Below, piece by piece: positions 45,766 through 56,180 of a DNA stretch of 64,000 bases. A program made the translations under genes and the position numbers. The notes under the pieces are model-generated. The model made no database searches and had not been told where the DNA came from. It saw only the letters and a list, made by a program, of their open reading frames with translations. The stretch is from Stomorhina lunata (taxonomy: Eukaryota > Arthropoda > Insecta > Diptera > Rhiniidae), in contig OW121741.1 of the NCBI GenBank assembly GCA_933228675.1, positions 58,430,651-58,494,650 on the forward strand. The letters are read 5' to 3'. The stretch's first letter is position 1, and each line of letters begins with the position of its first letter.

Positions 45766-46399
45766 TACCTGTTTCTCTGTCTTAAAAAAATAAATACAAC
45801 GGCTATAGGTGAGTGAGTATGTTTGTGTCAAAAAAGTTAGAGAAATTAAAAAATATTTGTCTGCTTTTACCTACTCAGAATGAAAAAAATCAAAACAACG
45901 AAAACCATTCAACAGCGACTGAATAAAACTTTTGGAAACGAAGGCGCTGCTTTTGACATTGCTTTTGTTACTTATTAAAACCAAAAGTTGACGAAGTTGT
46001 AAATTTCAACCCGATTAATGTTTTATGTTTTGTACGACTGTTTAGAAATAACTTTTCTCTTTGACTTTTGATTTCGCTTTTGTGTTTTTGCAAAAGTTAA
46101 AATTGAAACAATTTGAAATTTTAAAAAGTGGAGGAAAGCAACAGCATTGAAAAGTAAAAATTTTGCGACTTTTGGAATTTTGACTTAAGTTTTATTAACA
46201 CTGCATACGACATACTATAAGTTATCTATTGTATAACCACTAATACTCATTCCATCCATTTTGCAAAACTATAGGAAAATAAATATGTTATTCTCATTGT
46301 CTTTTTACCCACTCAGACTTAATTAGTGGGAGAATACAACAATACTCACTTATAACAAAAAACTTAACTACTCATCAATACACACTCAAAATTGTAAAA
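45766..46399. other. Unassigned AT-rich sequence
   Basis: No frame above background. Only weak similarity in style to 41706-41972. No function assigned. Confidence 0.3.
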
Positions 46400-46815
46400 C
46401 ACAGAAATTGATATACACGGATGGAACTATGCAGATGTTTAATAGACACATATCACTTTCGAATCCAAGTGACGCTGCCTTAGACATCAGGCACCTGCCC
46501 AACCAAAAATTTGGGTCCATAACTATTCTAGATGATGACGCCACCGAAAAGCTTTTCGTTTTCCGACTCTTAATTTTAAAGATTCTTTGCATATAATACT
46601 AGTATAACCAAATATTGCTAGGAATTACATTTAGTATGAACAAAAGAAAATTAATATATATATGAAGCATTTGTGTGGGGCTCAACTAAGTCAGTAATCA
46701 GAAACTATGTAATTATCAATATATTCTTACGATTTTGTACTTTACTTTTGGAACACAATTGGTGAAGGGTATCCAAGATTCGGCAAAACCGAATATACCA
46801 CTCTTACTTGTTTTT
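46400..46815 (-). mobile_element. HINE family A, 5'-end fragment, reversed
   Basis: Reverse of the family-A start: ends at 46815 with ACTCTTACTTG, the ATTCGGTTTTGCCGAAT-type hairpin and CACCAATTGTG. About 100 bp at ~46636-46735 has no counterpart in copy 3. The rest matches 42040-42200. Confidence 0.65.
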
Positions 46816-46929
46816 TTTTTACCTAACAATAAAAAAAAATTATATTTTAAGCTAAAGAATTCAAATATGATGCACCGTTTTCAGAAACAAAATAAACAAA
46901 CCCAAAAATATCAAAAATACGACGCCATT

Positions 46930-49253
46930 TTATTTATGTTCCACATGTAGATGATATCCACATTTGAAAAACCTTTGAGAATGAGTTTTGATAATGATTT
47001 GAGAATAAAGGCATTTCTCAATTTGAGAATAAAGACCCTTTTTGTTGAGAACGCTATTATTCTTTATTTGAAAAAAGATTTATTTTCAAACAGAGGTTCG
47101 AAAGGCTCAATTCCTAATTCCATATTTTAAAATCAAATTTATTTTAGTGTTTATATCATTTCCATAATACATTCACCTGAATCAAGTCATAAGCCTTAAC
47201 TTTTAAGAATTAATTCTTAGGGAATTTAAAATCAGTTAGATTTAATTTAAATTATTTCAATTCTTAATCTTATACAAAAATAATTAAAAATTTTATAAAC
47301 AAATCATTTTGTAAAGGCATACAAAAATAAATGTATTCAAACGAACCCTACAGTTCCAAAATATATAATACCTATAAAAGAGCGGAATAAAATAAATCTC
47401 AACGAAACAAGTCCTTAACCATAAAATAAGTTTCAGGATTGCATTAGGGATTAAATATCATTTAATACCCATGAAAAAAAGTCCCCATTTTAGAGGATAA
47501 AGAAATTACTCTTTCTTAAGTTATTGGGTTAAAAAAGGGTTTTTAAGCTGAGATGATTTCCATCTCGATTTTAACAAAACCGTGGACTTGGTTTGTCTAA
47601 AAAACATGTATGAAAAGTCATATGATTAAAATGTGATTTATTCATTTTACATTTACATATTACATTTTCTAATTGTACTCAATTTTGTAATTTTATTCTA
47701 ATTCCATCATAATTGTGTATGTATCTCAGCTATGTAATATATCTTCCTGCTAAGGGACTGATGTTTTTTAGAGACTGCAGGGCATATACAAATAACATTT
47801 TTGTAGAAAAATTCAAAAATTTATTAAGTTGACTTAGGCGAAATTTAAAAAAATAAAGAAATTATAAAACTGAAAAATGTTTGTGTGTTTCTGTTCGGAT
47901 GATAATCTTCGCTTTATGTTGATATTTGTTGGACACAATAATAATAATTCGTATTTATTCAAGCCCTCAAATTATACATAATGTGAGGTTTTCGCTCTGT
48001 CTAGAATTAGGGATAATCCTCCTGATGAGATGGTCTAACCAACCATCGAAACGCGTCGAGGAAAGGTTTCCCCACCAACATTTTTTGGTTTTATCAAAAA
48101 ACTATTTATTACAATAATAAATAATTGTAATAAATTGGGATTCTTAGTGCAATACACTACAGTAAAACTTTTTAAAAAAATCTTTGTTATTGGTCATAAG
48201 ATCAGAAAAACTATTTAAAATAAAATATAGATATGTGTATCTATATTTAAATTTTTTGTACACATAATCTATAATCTCATCCAGATTCGAAAACATATAA
48301 AATTCATTATTTCGCAGCAACACAACTAAACCAGAGATAATATACTCTTACATATTAGCACATTTTACATGTATATGTATGTATTTACAAAAACTAATGT
48401 CACAAAAAACAAATTATTTTTATAAATTTTTTTAGAAAAAAATTTTAATTAAGCAGATTCCTTCACTGATTGAATTTCTGGTAAAGATTAGGTCATTATA
48501 AACGAAAGACCATTAATATTACTATATTCCTGCATATCTAAATATCTTTTAAAAGTTATAGTTTAACAAATAAATGCAAAATATACACAAGTTTGCGGTG
48601 AAATAGCCACATTAGGGTAGTTCCGTTTTGTTGAACGAACATTAAAGAATACATGCATACTTTTATTAAATGTGTATGCTTTCTGATAAAACATAAGAAT
48701 ATTTTAATAGGTTATGATAAATTTTGTTCTATTTTATATCTAGGGTTTTTACAAACAATGTATATCGCACTTGATCCAATAATACCCTATAAATTAAAAC
48801 TTCAATTTTCGTTTTTTGGTTTGATATACTTTTATTCAATGAGTGGTATAGTTTAAAAAACTTTTCCCTCGAAAAAGTCAGAATTTAAGTTTTTGATTTA
48901 AAATCAAGTATCTTTAGTTTATATCCACCCTAATGATTTGCACAAAATGAATTACCAAAAAATATTTTAATTCAATTTGGACTGGTTTTAATTAAGAATA
49001 AAAAATGTTAATTCAAATTGGAGTAGAGGAATGAAGAAACATTTTATTCATTCAAGTTGATTTTAAATTCCCATGTGAATCAATTCACTAAGAATTAAAA
49101 ATCAACACATTTTTTTAATTGTTTTATGGGAATTAAACTTAAGGTATTGTTAAATCATTTTTGAATTCCTAGGAATTAAGCTAATATTTAATTAAGCCTT
49201 TCGAAGCTCTGTTTTCAAATCACCCTCAATTTGAGAATAAACCTTTTTTCTTA
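46930..49253. mobile_element. Element E (long inverted repeats), non-coding
   Basis: Right end ...TTTTTTCTTACTGGG followed by TAGTTATTC of a copia LTR. Inverted subterminal match: TTTCAAACAGAGGTTCGAAAGGCT on the left (~47090) against its inverted copy on the right (~49195-49218). TTTGAGAATAA recurs near both ends. The left end is not clearly defined. The interior (47110-49190) has no credible ORF but contains a hammerhead ribozyme at 48017. Confidence 0.5.
48017..48062 (+). ncRNA. Hammerhead ribozyme, type I (Penelope-like-element style)
   Basis: All invariant core positions are present in order. Helix I: TCCTC (48017-48021) pairs with GAGGA (48058-48062), five base pairs. Core CTGATGA is at 48022-48028. 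Helix II is GATGGT (48029-48034) with ACCATC (48042-48047), six base pairs and a 7-nt loop. GAAA is at 48048-48051. Helix III is minimal (A48051-T48056, C48052-G48055). The nucleotide before the predicted cut is C48057, giving the preferred GUC triplet. A very short helix III and the GAAACGCGTC string are typical of ribozymes in Penelope-like retroelements, which act in pairs. No Penelope RT or GIY-YIG frame was found beside it, so this may be an isolated pseudo-LTR fragment. Confidence 0.75.
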
Positions 49254-49334
49254 CTGGGTAGTTATTCTCTTTTGTACCTTCATTCGAATAAAACGTTTTT
49301 TTATTTCTGAAGAAGTTTCTTATCTGCCCAAGTA
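49254..49334 (+). repeat. 5' LTR piece of the copia-type element, left of the LINE
   Basis: TAGTTATTCTCTTTTGTACC... GAATAAAACG ... AAGAAGTTTCTTATCTGCCCAAGTA matches the 3' LTR text at 61850-61932. The LTR is cut at 49334 by the LOA-type LINE and resumes at 55492. Bases to the left are element E. Confidence 0.75.
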
Positions 49335-49562
49335 GGTTAGGTTAGGTTAGGTTGAAAAGGTGATGCCAGGGAAGTGGCATCTTCACTCGGAGACCTTCTG
49401 GTCCATTGTGATCCTTTCTGAAATTAAAAGAAATGATAGCGGAAAAAGAAAGAGGGAAAAGAGTGAAGAGAGAGGGGTTCTGAATAGTGTTAGGAGATGG
49501 AGAATAGAGTGAGGAAGAGAAGTGCTGTCAAGGAAACCTAATTGTAGGGAAAGAGACCTTTT

Positions 49563-52500
49563 TTATCTAAGCCAACTGAGTCCGAGTATGAACCCAACAA
49601 CGTCAGTCAGCTCGCACTGCTGTATGTCGCCTAGTTCATCAAGAAATCTGTTACCTAGGAATTTAAGTCTCTTGTTTTGGAGCATAGGACAGTGGCAGAG
49701 GATATGCTCAACCGTTTCGGATGAATCCGCGTCCGAGCATAGTCTGCAAATGTCCTGAATTGCTCCATCCCATCTGTTTAGCCTGGAGTTTAGGGCACAG
49801 TGGCCAGTTAGAAAACCTATACATTTCCTGAGACTGGTTCTGCTAAGACCTAGCAGTAGCTTAGTCTTGCGTATATCCAAGTCGGGCCATAAGGTCCTAG
49901 ATATCGTGCAAGTGGCCAAGTTGTGCCAGTTCCTAGCTGTTTCCTCACCGATCCAGGACTTGATGCCCATAAAAAGGTGACAAATAGGTGGGGCTATCTC
50001 TGTCACCGCGGACAACAGTTCCTGACTCGAGCCAAGTCTAGCGACTTCGTCAGCAGTTTCGTTGCCTTCGATGTCGCAATGACCAGGAACCCAGCAGAGT
50101 CTTACCCTATAAGTATTAGAAAGGCTAATGATAGCTAATCTACAAGACTTTACTAGTTTTGAGGTGATGCTACATCCTTCTAGGGCTTTGAGGGCAGCCT
50201 GACTATCGACGTAGATGGTCACCTCGCTATCTACAGGAATATTATGTGAGATAAGTTCAGTGGCTTTCAGGATGGCGAAAATTTCCGCCTGAAACACACT
50301 GCACTCATCTCTAAGCCTGTAGGATTTCCTAATGTTTTGCTCCTTTAAGAAAACACCCGCCCCAGTGCCGATTTCCATTTTAGAACCATCTGTGAAGATC
50401 GAGTTCCCCTCAAAGAGGGATTGACGATTATCCCAGCTGGTTCTATCAGGAATGACGACCTCTGGTGCTGAACTGAACAACAGTTCCTTGACAACGTAAT
50501 CAGATACAGTTGAACCTGACTCGAAGTGAGGGACGATCATTCGGTTCAGTATGCTAGTGTGTCCTACCTGCCTGTGCCTAAGTATACCCGACTCATGTAG
50601 CCTCAATAGACATCTAGTTGCTGTTCCCTTTATAAATATATCTAAAGGGAAAAGAGACAGCATCACGTCTAGGGCCGCCTGAGGAGTGCTCCTTAGGGCA
50701 CCAGTGATACCTATGCTGCTGCATCTTTGTACTTTGTTCAATAGACTGAGAAAGGAGACTTTGTTTACTGCCTGCCACCATACTGCGCACCCGTAGGTCA
50801 GAACTGGTCTTACAATGGTCGTGTATATCCAGTACACTACCATTGGGTTTAAGCCCCAGCTCTTACCCACAGAATTCCTACAGAAGTAGTAAGCATTAAG
50901 TCCCTTTTTCATTCTCTCAAGCGTGTTTTTCTTCCAAGATAACTTCCTATCCAGAATGATTCCTAGGAATTTAGCTTCTAAAGAAAGACCTAACTCTATC
51001 CCATTAAGTACTGGAAGTTTGAAATTATCAACCTTGTACCTCCTGGTGAATAGGACTAGCTCTGTCTTTTCAGGGTTGACCCCCAGTCCTTTGTCACTGG
51101 CCCAGGAGGAGAGGTCACCTAGTGCCGATTCCATAATTTCGCTGATTGTATTCAGATATTTACCTGATACCAGTATAACTACATCGTCAGCGTAGGCGAC
51201 AATCTTCCTGCCTAGTTGATCAAATTTTTTAAGGATGACATTGATCGCCAGTAGCCAAAGTAAAGGAGACAACACCCCCCCCCCTGTGGAGTACCTCTTG
51301 TGACCATTCTACGAGTGTTGCAGTCTCCTAGACTGGAGTTGATTATCCTGCTGTTCAGCATGATTGTTATCCACTCCACCAGAAAACCCTGCACACCCGC
51401 GTCTATGAGTGCTTTCTTAATGGCGTCAGTCGTGATATTGTTGAAAGCTCCCTCGATATCTAGAAAAGCTGCCAGTGTATAATCCTTGAAATCCAGCCCT
51501 TTTTCGATAAAACCAACCACATCATGAAGTGCACTCTCGACAGATTTACCCTTTAGGTAAGCATGTTGAGCGGTACTTATGATATGTGTTTCTAACGAGT
51601 TCCTAAGATAAAGGTCAATCAGTCGCTCTAGTGTCTTCAGAAGAAAAGACGATAGGCTGATCGGCCTGAAATCTTTTGGTTTTGAGTGACTAGCCTTCCC
51701 TGCCTTTGGTATAAAGATCACCCTAACCTCTCTCCATCCACCTGGAATGAAACCTCCAAGTAGACAGCTAACGAAAATGGAACGAAGAATTAATAGACAA
51801 TAGTCGGAGGAATTTTGGAGCATGGCAGGGATAATGCCATCTGGACCTGCCGATTTATACGGCATGAACGTGTTCACGGCCCATTTGATTCTCTCCATAG
51901 TGACAATCCTATCTATCAGACTATTCGTTTCTGCGTCCGATTCTACCAAAATTGATGTATTCAAGACAGGATTCGAGATCATGTTGCCTGGGAAATGAGT
52001 GTCAATGAGCAGATCGAGTGTCTCTAGGTTCGATTCCGTCCACGAGCCGTCCGACTTCTGGATGAAACTAGGAACCACTGGGTTCCTGGATAACATCCGT
52101 CTAAATCTTGACAGCTCGTTCACTGAATCGATGGACTCGCAGTAGCTTTGCCACGTGGTCTGTTTGGCCCTTCTGAGATCGCTCTTATATCTGTTGAAAG
52201 CCTCTTTATACCTAGACCAATCCTCATCCGAGTGAGTGAGTTTGGCCTTATTGAACAACCTCCTGACTTTAGTTCTGAGATCTCTAAGATCCGTAGACCA
52301 CCATCTAGGTTGTTTGCGTTTACCCGGGAAGGTTAAAGGACAGCTTTCATGGTAGCTGTCCATGTAACTTTTGCTGAGTACTGACACCAGGGCATTGCAT
52401 TCCTCCTGAGTGTAAACACCCAGGGGGATACTCTCTGTCCTGGTATCAAGGAGCCTGCTAAAGTTTACCCAGTTAGTTTTCCTGGGATTCCTAAAGGGTT

Positions 52501-53233
52501 CTCTTTTAACCTTATTGAAATTCACAGTAAAGGAAATCAAGCAATGATCCGAGAAGGAGCATTCGCTTGATACCCTCCACTTCTCAATGAGGTTATCCCT
52601 ACTATTAGTCAGCGTTAAGTCTATCACTTCTTCTCTATCTTTCACCCTGAAAGTTGGCATATTGCCCGTATTACAGATAAAAAGATTGTTAGTAGTGATA
52701 AAATCAAAAACTGACTCACCTCTTACATTTATATTACTGCTGCCCCATTGGTAATGATGTGCGTTGGCGTCGCAACCCAGGACTAGGGGTGTTTTTTTGT
52801 CCATGGACTCCACCAGATGGCGGACATCACTACCCGGCGGGTCTTCTGCCTCGTACGGTAGGTATGCTGAAGCCAATGCGAAGATTACCTTCCCTTTGAC
52901 CTCCTTTGCGACAACTGTGAGATCGCCATTGCTGTAGGAATTAAAGAATTGTAAATTAAGTTCACTTTTAGCTAAAATGCATGTTCTTACCTTGTCGCCC
53001 GTACTTGGTGTATATAAATTGTAGCCTGTGACCTTTAGTCCGCATACCTTGTTTCCGCGGATCCAAGGCTCCTGGACTAAGGCCACATCTACATTAGAAT
53101 CGACAAGAAGTCTTGTCATTTCGGCTGAAGCTGCTTCACAGTGGTGTAGATTCAACTGCACCACCAGCAGCTTCTTTGGTTCCCCCCTGTTTAGAATATC
53201 TAAACTTGACGGCACCAATACCGAATTTGACAA
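49563..53233 (-). pseudogene. LINE ORF2: endonuclease-RT-RNase H, one frameshift
   Basis: First part 53233-51212: endonuclease (VVQLNLHHCEAAS, VALVQEPWI, GCDANAHHYQWGS, SFSDHCLISF), then RT fingers (FRPISLSSFLLKTLERLI, AAFLDIEGAFNNI, VTRGTPQGG). The frame breaks in a run of ten C/G at 51275-51284. Second part 51275-49563 (570 codons): YADD at residues 28-31. RNase H shows its four acidic residues D296 (FTDGS), E331, D357 (YVDSQ) and D409 (NETADE). A C-terminal CX2C...H...C finger lies at residues ~510-529. Terminal stop TAA at 49563-49565. A single homopolymer slip is the only lesion seen. The frame opens without an ATG ahead of the endonuclease, so translation may couple to ORF1. Confidence 0.9.
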
Positions 53234-54960
53234 TACCTCTTGCCGATTCTATTTTCTTGAAGGATTCCAAATCCACGGAAAATTTGAAATCCTTCCCCTT
53301 ACCCTCCTTACAACTTGTGGAAGATATAACCTTCCACTCCGTTGTAAGGAAATCATTCGTTTCTGCAAAGCAGACAGTATGGTTTCCGTGGACCTAACAG
53401 GGTTAGGGAACCATACCGACAGAACACTTCTTAAGGGTAACCTGGAGGCTTCTACCACATCGAGTTTGGCGGACGGACAGAGGTCGCTGCAGCCGCCAAC
53501 CACAGTTTTTAGGAATTCGTACGATTTCCTATTACTGCAGTTGACAATCTTCACTCCCCTCCGCCATTCCGCACCCTCGAAGGATATGGCCTCCTTGGAA
53601 CCCTCAAAAAGGCCAATGTCATCAATGATCCGAGCTTCAATCAGCTCCCATAGACCACTCTTGATCCTGCTGTAGGGATCGTTGTGATCAATGACAGCTG
53701 CTTGAAGTGTATCAAGGCTCACTGACTTCTTGACCTTTTTGCTAGTAGAGGGTTGCTCATCACTAGACCTAGCCCTCTTGGCGCTAACCTTTCGGTTACA
53801 TGCCTGGGGATCTAGGGATTTGCCGCCCTCTGTCACCTTACCCGCTTTCACAGAACCAGTAACGGTTTTGTCGGCGGCAGGCTTGTTCGGTTCCGCCTTG
53901 CGAGATTTGGCTGTTTCCGCCACAGTCACCACGGGGGTGGCTGTGGATTCAACGGCGATCCCTCGCCTGGCGCAAGCAGAGGAGATACCAAGAAGCTCCA
54001 GGGTGGGGCCGTAAGTTTTTTCAAACTTAATGACACTCTGCCTGTGCCTCTTAGTCATCTTCCTCTCCTTAGGCTTGAGCAGCGTAGGATCTCTATTGGC
54101 CATCCTTTTGAGATAGGCCAAAGAGTTCTTTGTGCCACTTTTCGCCTTATCAAATTTCGTTCGACAGGTTGACTGTGGCGGAGAGACCTCCACAGCATCC
54201 TGTCGAGCGAGCTGTCCTTTCGAGGAGAGTGGGCCTTCCAGAGGTGGATCCTCCTGAGCCACCAGCTCCTCCGAACTAGCAGACGCTGATGTGGATCCCG
54301 CAGATTCCTGAGCGGAAGTCGAGACCTTATCGGTGACGACTACCCTATCAGGAGTCGACGGTACCACATCCGCTACTTGCTTGGTTCCGGCGGATATGAT
54401 GGGTTCAGTCTGATCCAACTGCTCTTCCTTTCCTACCCCAAGTGCACCGCACCGGTTCCCTTCCTCCTCTAAATCAAGAGGCGTCGGAACTGATTTGGGT
54501 GGACTCTGGCTGGTCGAGGCCTTTACAGCCTCTTCCTCCAGGGAACCACCCAAAATCTTCTCCGTGTCCTGTTCGGATTCAGCTGAGCTGGAAACTGATC
54601 TATTCCTTGAGGTAGCCCCCTCCACCTTTTCCCGAGTTACTGAAGGAGATCCCGCTTGAGTTAGTTCTGAAGCTGAGATCACCGTGATCTCACCTTCAGA
54701 GTCAGACTCAAGCGTGATGTCCGCCAGTGACAGTGGCTCCGGTGGAGAGGGAGGAATCCAGTAGGACCTCTGTCGCTCCCACTATTTCCTCTAGGTCCGT
54801 CAGTAATTGTCTCTCCTGACGGAGAATGTCCGAGTCTATGTCACTTAAAGTCAGTACGTCAATATCGTCTTTCCCTACCGTGTCCCGTCTAACCCTGAAG
54901 CTATCCTCCAGGGAGGTCTCGTTCTTGTCCGTGTCGATTTGTTTTTTTATTTTTTTTTTT
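53136..54960 (-). pseudogene. LINE ORF1 with DUF4780-like C-terminal domain
   Basis: The central frame 54682-53249 (477 codons) starts at a GTG, and the frame extends ~100 nt further to a TAG, with no ATG. Upstream acidic sequence (SLEDSFRVRRDTVGKDD ... LTDLEEIVGATEVL) lies in another frame, so a shift sits at ~54770. The N-terminal half is a low-complexity Ser/Glu/Thr/Pro region and the middle is basic (ERKMTKRHRQS, SKKVKK). The C-terminal ~150 residues (EFEGAEWRRGVKIVNCSN-like, SVWFPNPV, LQKRMISLQRSGRLY) resemble DUF4780, an arthropod retrotransposon domain. A second shift at ~53310 moves the end (KFGIGAVKF) to another frame, which stops at 53136. No CCHC knuckle found. Confidence 0.75.
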
Positions 54961-55491
54961 GTTTTTTTTTGTTTTGTATGTTATGTGCTGAAATTTTGAA
55001 TCCCACGAGTACGGGGGAAAGAAGGTCGCCTACGTCATAGCCCCCAATAACGCAAGAGCAACTGGATACTGCAGGAGGCGTCAAGGTATCCTACAGTGCA
55101 CCGTTGAAACACAGTCTCCTAGGGGGCTGACTACGCAATTCGAATCGAAAGAAACTAAACACAAAAACCTACCCGCTTAGGGCGAATAGGTTTGAATGCA
55201 GTTACATTCGAATCGAAACAGCGCAGTAGCCCCCTTGGTAACCCCCGACTGCGAACCGAAAAGCCCATAGGCACGGTCAAAAAACGCAATAACACCGGGG
55301 CTTGGGGGGGGTAGTTTAGAGTAGAACCCACTACTACCTGTTTGGTTCGCGAGGGATATATCCCTTACCGCTCACACGTGATTGGGGAAGCAGTCACTCA
55401 AGCGGTGACTGATTCCTCACTCACGTATGAGAGGCATTCCCCTATCCACCACCTGGGGACGCGCCCTCTAGGGATTAGGTTCCCCCGAGGG

Positions 55492-55513
55492 ATCTGCCCA
55501 AGTAAATTCAACA
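55492..55513 (+). repeat. 5' LTR end of the copia-type element, right of the LINE
   Basis: Duplicated target then AATTCAACA, the end of the LTR. It is followed directly by GGTTATAGGCCCAG (55514-55527), the copia-type primer-binding site that pairs with an internal part of initiator tRNA-Met. Confidence 0.75.
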
Positions 55514-55535
55514 GGTTATAGGCCCAGTAAGCGCC

Positions 55536-56180
55536 ATGGAAAAAGTTATAAATATTGAAAAGCTTACTGGGAGAGAGAATTACCATCAATGGAAATTCAC
55601 AGTGGAAAAACGCCATGAAGTTGCAGGGCTATTAGAATTCTATATATATATTCTATATATTTCGTCAAGCCTGTATGTTCACATTCAAGATGAAACTAAG
55701 GCCAAATGTATTTGGGTCAAACTAAAAGCCATGTACGATGATTCGTGGTTGGCACGTCGTTGCGGCTTGCTTAGGAAATTAACAACAACTCAGCTGGTAA
55801 ACTTTCAAAATGTTAGTGAGTACGTTAACACAATAATTAATACAGCGCCCAAGTTAACCCAAATTGGAATGGCGGTGAACGAGCAGTGGGTCGGGAGTTT
55901 GCTATTAAGTGGTCTACCTGATCATTTTGCTCCAATGATAATGGTCATTGAAAGTAGCAACATAAAAGTGACCGCTGACACCATAAAAACAAAATTATTA
56001 CAGGATTTTGATACATATAATTTTTCGTCAGAAGAATCAGCATTTTATGGTATGTTCTAAACCAAAAAACAATGTGAAAAAACAAAGAAGTTCGTGTGCT
56101 TCAATTGCAAAAAGGAGGGCCATATAACCAAATATTGTAAAGCGCCGAAACGAAGACAAATGGCGGGAACAGCGAATAGA
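55536..56180 (+). pseudogene. copia gag with CCHC knuckle
   Basis: ATG 55536 opens a 174-codon frame. It has the copia N-terminus (IEKLTGRENYHQWKFTVE), then LVNFQNVSEYVNTIINTA and LLLSGLPDHFAPMIM, the UBN2-type gag. It ends TAA at 56058-56060. The zinc knuckle CFNCKKEGHITKYC (CX2CX4HX4C) follows at 56097-56138, after the stop. A compressed segment near residue 30-50 suggests a small internal deletion. Confidence 0.85.

Larger units (their letters stand above)
49335..55491 (-). mobile_element. LOA/I-group LINE, 6.16 kb, 13-bp target duplication
   Basis: Full-length-looking non-LTR retrotransposon on the minus strand. Flanked by ATCTGCCCAAGTA at 49322-49334 and 55492-55504. 5' UTR 54960-55491, ORF1 53136-~54960, overlapping ORF2 ~53233-49563, 3' UTR to 49335. 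The sense-strand 3' terminus is (CCTAA)n, seen on the plus strand as about four TTAGG units at 49333-49353. GC content and codon use are clearly higher than the surroundings, suggesting a recent arrival. RNase H in ORF2 places it in the LOA/I group. Confidence 0.9.

Noticed and set aside
49333..49353. TTAGG repeats as a telomere or interstitial telomere
   Set aside because: Only about four units, located exactly at the LINE 3' boundary and next to its target duplication; explained by the LINE tail.
53028..54014. Plus-strand ORFs of 94-215 codons across the LOA-type LINE
   Set aside because: Antisense shadows of ORF1; no motif.
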